From NCBI GenBank assembly GCA_000711775.1, contig ARYC01001086.1:1-64000 (forward strand): 64,000 nt of DNA, written 5' to 3'. Positions 61,582 through 64,000 of the stretch are shown here, piece after piece. A program made the position numbers and the translations under genes. How positions within the stretch are numbered: the stretch's first letter is position 1; the number at the start of each line of letters is the position of its first letter. A model generated the notes under the pieces. It worked only from the letters and a program-made list of their open reading frames with translations. It did not search any database and was not told the origin of the DNA. This DNA comes from Oxytricha trifallax. Lineage: Eukaryota > Ciliophora > Spirotrichea > Sporadotrichida > Oxytrichidae.

Positions 61582-63279
61582 TCAGACAGCCTGCAGCCTC
61601 AGATGCCTCAGGGCATCGACCAAAGAGCATGCGAACGCGCCGGTGAGCCACCGCATGTCCAAGTGGGAGAGCTGCACAGCCAGGGCCTGCGCATAGCGCC
61701 GCAGCTGCTTCCTATAGTCTATTAGGGGAGGTAAACTTACTTCGTAGAGACAGGCAGGAGCATGGGGTTGAGGTCGCGGCACTTAATGAACCTGAATGCC
61801 TTTTCCACTGGAGCCATGTCGTACTGGTAGGGGCCCAAGAAGAGTATGGGGACATTAAGCTTCTGAAAGACGCTATTGGTGTAGCTGCTACGGTGGTAGG
61901 ACGCGTTGTCCATCAACAATAGGGAGTGAGATCGCCAATCTTATTCTTAGTTATCTAAATGCTCTACAATGTCCATAATGAAAGCCAAAAAAGTGTGAGA
62001 GTTAGTATATCCCACACTAACATTGAACATGAATGTGCCCATATTTGATGCAGCTGCTGTTATACATAACCTGCTAACTCGTCGTTATGAAGATTCTACA
62101 TTCTACTTCTTTCCTGATATCCATGAATAGCTTCGGCAGTCTGTATTTTGAATGATGGTCTCATCAATGTTGTAAAATAGTGAATGCTGAACAGGAAGCT
62201 TGAATAAAATATGCTGAAGCAATTTAGCGTTACAATAGGGATTTCAAATTATTATGGTTGGGTGTGAGGTGAGAGATTTTGTGATAGCGCATGTGCATCT
62301 CCTTCTTCAGGAATTAACTTATGCGATACTGAGACAATTACTCATCCAACTACTGCTTCAGTTTGTTCATTATTTTCCTGGTAGTAATTATGCCTTGGTC
62401 ATTTTCGATGGTTTCGCAGATGCAGGCTTTCACATCTTCACTTAGATAAAGTTGTTTTCGGCCCCTCTTCTGGAACAAGTAAATCAGGTTATTTGCTATC
62501 GAGCTTTAGTAGCCTTTAAACATGATATCGACTAATACCTAGCAGCCTAGAGATACTAGTCACATCAATCTGCTACTCGTTGTTATGTTAAACAAGTTCA
62601 TTGATCCTACTCCATTCAGTTTGATGAGTAATATTCCTATAATGGCGCAACAAAGTTCTTCCATGCATAGGCTGTAGATTAGAGTATTGAGTGGCAGTAT
62701 TGTTTATCACAACTTAGGATTCTGAGTTTAGATTTTCTTGACTTTAAACTGAGTGTTCTTGTTCATTCTGGTGATCATAGATGGGCAAGTCATCAGTAAA
62801 ATTTCCTACATCTGGAAATGCCCACTATTATACAAGGTGTGCTAGTCTAAGAATTTCACTTTTCGGTAAAAGGCTTTCGCTATCTTCAAATGATTTGAGA
62901 AACCTAGTGACTTGAGACCTGGGATCAAATATCTCAAAGAGTGGGCCTTTTCCAATAGTCGTGTACCCCTACAAATAATGCTGACTTATTCTGCTATTTC
63001 CAGAGAGGAGTATTCTTCAATCTATACCTCCTCCTCACTCTCTATTGGCATGTAGACCAACTGGCTGCGTAATACGCCCACCTCCTTGGGTTGCTTGTGG
63101 TTTTGGAGATTGGACTTTGCATGAAAACTTCTGGGCTCGCAAGGATTTTATGAAATAGCTTCTGAAGACACAATTTGCTGCTCGTCAACTTCTTGTTAGA
63201 GAGAGGATGTATTGGGAATAAGTGTTTTACGAGGACGCCCACGCTTTCGTTTATTTAGTGGTTTCGATTTCGTCTGCAT
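61582..63279 (-). pseudogene. IS630/Tc1-type DDE transposase with N-terminal AT-hook, frameshifted
   Basis: Minus strand, likely start ATG 63277-63279 (MQTKSKPLNKRKRGRPRKT), which opens with an AT-hook (KRGRPRK). An acidic segment follows (MPIESEEEVQIEEYSSLE), then a helix-turn-helix (EQQIDVTSISRLLGISRYHV near 62570). Next come IENDQGIITTRKIMNKLKQQ and MHMRYHKISHLTPN, then the DDE core: YNIDETIIQN, LLMDNASYHRSS, LGPYQYDMAPVEKAFRFIK with catalytic Glu. The frame changes at least three times (before the helix-turn-helix, near 62465 and near 62240), so this copy is dead as read. A 29-nt GTAAGT..ATAG segment (61712-61740) looks like a tiny intron; splicing gives STKKQLRRYAQALAVQLSHL and TGA at 61582-61584. 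The unspliced frame also stays open for a while. Confidence 0.75.
61712..61740 (-). other. Candidate 29-nt intron in transposase
   Basis: Minus-strand GTAAGTTTACC...GACTATAG. Its length is not a multiple of three; removal keeps the downstream GC-rich frame (QLRRYAQALAVQ) linked to PVSTK. Confidence 0.5.
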
Positions 63280-63438
63280 TAGGAGAGATTTCTCAAAGCG
63301 TATTCCTAATAGTTTTAAAATTATTCTTTGGGTATAAAACCGCCTCAATAATCTTTTTAAAGCTAGACTTCCTGAATTAAAATTGAGGAAGTTTATTCCT
63401 GGCACCCTCCACAGAATGTTATTAATAATTGTTTTATT

Positions 63439-64000
63439 ATGCAATAGTAGATGAACTTCCTAGACCTTTAGTCCAAGCTCTCGACAAGCGCGATCTTTAT
63501 CTTTTTTTGACGCAAGATGGAAAAGCCCATATGCCAAGCATTAAGTAAACAAACTCATACTTCCTTAGTGACATATTGAAAGGGACCAAGAATGTAAGAA
63601 ATACATTTAAAGTTATAAGTCCACCTCATCATAGTATATCCGTAGAGACTAAGTCACTGTCTCTGCCATCCCACAGCTTGAAGGTCTTACTGTCGCCGAT
63701 CTTTTATTATTAGCTCAAGAGCATTCATAGTGCCTTGAGTTCCTGCCATCACCACGCGATTGGAAGAAGATTGATAGATAGTGGCTGGGTGATATTATCA
63801 ATACTGTCATACCTGAGCAACTTTAAGCTAAAATTGATATTGCACTCAAGAAGAGAGCAGAGAGAATAGCTGAGTAGAGAAATCTGAATGTGTAGTTAAG
63901 ACCTGAATTTGCTGAGGCCTTTTCACATTGCTTGCACATTTCGCGTAAGTCAGTTCAACTATGTACTCATGTAATTTATAGAGGATAAAGGGAGAGCTGT
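63439..64000 (+). pseudogene. Divergent homologue of the TBE 22-kDa ORF (partial, frameshifted)
   Basis: Plus strand, possible ATG 63439, running off the window. Reading frames: LVQALDKRDLYLFLTQDGKA then SDILKGTK (about 63470-63590). After a frame change near 63655 comes AIPQLEGLTVADLLLLAQEH then FLPSPRDWKKIDRQWLGDII, NTVIPEQLQAKIDIALKKRA. Compared with copy 3 of the TBE 22-kDa protein, the landmarks align in order: KEDLHRYLVQQGNK with KRDLYLFLTQDGK, PTMEGTK with DILKGTK, IPNYPEISVTNLYDDA with IPQLEGLTVADLLLLA, and LPERNYFFGILATI with IDRQWLGDIINTV. It diverges head to head from the transposase (160 bp between start codons). Function unknown. Confidence 0.65.

Larger units (their letters stand above)
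58962..64000 (-). mobile_element. Putative TBE-related transposon with transposase, 22-kDa-like and cysteine protease-like ORFs (partial, boundaries unknown)
   Basis: Three neighbouring ORFs free of obvious IESs share the look of a decayed transposon: a DDE transposase (-, 61582-63279), a homologue of the TBE 22-kDa ORF diverging from it (+, from 63439), and a protease-like ORF (-, 58990-61219). Each carries frameshifts. The 3' ends of the protease and transposase ORFs (58990-59400 and 61580-61900) are conspicuously GC-rich compared with the rest of the window. No C4A4 terminus was found at the left side, and the right end is outside the window. Grouping the three into one element is an inference from adjacency, shared decay and the TBE-type partner. 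Confidence 0.5.

Noticed and set aside
1..64000. Standard or Euplotes-type genetic code
   Set aside because: TAA and TAG occur inside conserved motifs where Gln fits, and TGA ends the proteins. In Euplotes TGA would be Cys and TAA/TAG would stop.
1..64000. CRISPR arrays, operons, ribosome binding sites, rRNA genes
   Set aside because: None seen, and prokaryotic features are not expected in ciliate germline DNA.

Overview
The window looks like germline (micronuclear) DNA of a spirotrichous ciliate of the Oxytricha/Stylonychia type. Four things point there. (1) Conserved proteins read through only if TAA and TAG mean Gln and TGA is the sole stop; in the standard code every gene shatters into short pieces. 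(2) Genes are split into short coding blocks (MDSs) separated by very AT-rich internal eliminated sequences (IESs), and direct repeats ('pointers') of about 3-13 bp sit at the block ends. (3) Full-length 4.1 kb telomere-bearing elements (TBEs) are present, with C4A4C4 / G4T4G4 inverted ends. (4) Intergenic and IES DNA is extremely AT-rich. Gene spans below run from first to last coding block and include IESs and introns. All internal boundaries not listed separately are approximate.

Layout. 1-915: right end of a decayed TBE. 929-7075: two loosely assembled MDS clusters of unknown function, the first opening with an RWD-like segment. 7770-12300: a 414 bp TA-flanked inverted-repeat element interrupted by a complete TBE. 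13.1-19.0 kb: scattered MDSs, including a C2H2 zinc finger and a TPR segment. 19143-27571: a long TPR-protein gene whose IES carries a third TBE; eight of its other IESs have clear pointers. 27749-27820: tRNA-Thr(CGU). 28.2-30.7 kb (-): MFS-like transporter. 32.4-34.6 kb (-) and 47.47-48.18 kb (-): the two blocks of one scrambled APC8/CDC23 gene, linked by a 13 bp pointer. Between these blocks lie three plus-strand genes: a leucine-rich-repeat protein, a MyTH4-FERM protein and a NUDT6-like Nudix hydrolase. 48.3-50.4 kb: coiled-coil protein. 50.5-54.7 kb (-): Q/N-rich cyclic-nucleotide-binding protein. 54.9-56.6 kb: cysteine-rich secreted/type I membrane protein. 56734-57144: near-perfect 181 bp-arm foldback element sharing termini with the 7.8 kb element. 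57.2-58.4 kb (-): C2-domain protein with a P/Q/Y-rich tail. 58671-58961: small unknown ORF. 59-64 kb: what looks like an unusual TBE-related transposon, with a broken IS630/Tc1-type DDE transposase carrying an AT-hook, a TBE-22-kDa-like ORF, and a Josephin/papain-like cysteine protease ORF.

The host genes serve ordinary cell functions (mitotic ubiquitin ligase, cytoskeleton/membrane linkage, transport, signalling) and form no operon. What they share is the need for DNA elimination and, for CDC23, reordering before expression in the macronucleus. TBE transposases are thought to take part in that elimination. Every TBE copy here has at least one broken ORF, but one transposase and one 22-kDa ORF remain open.
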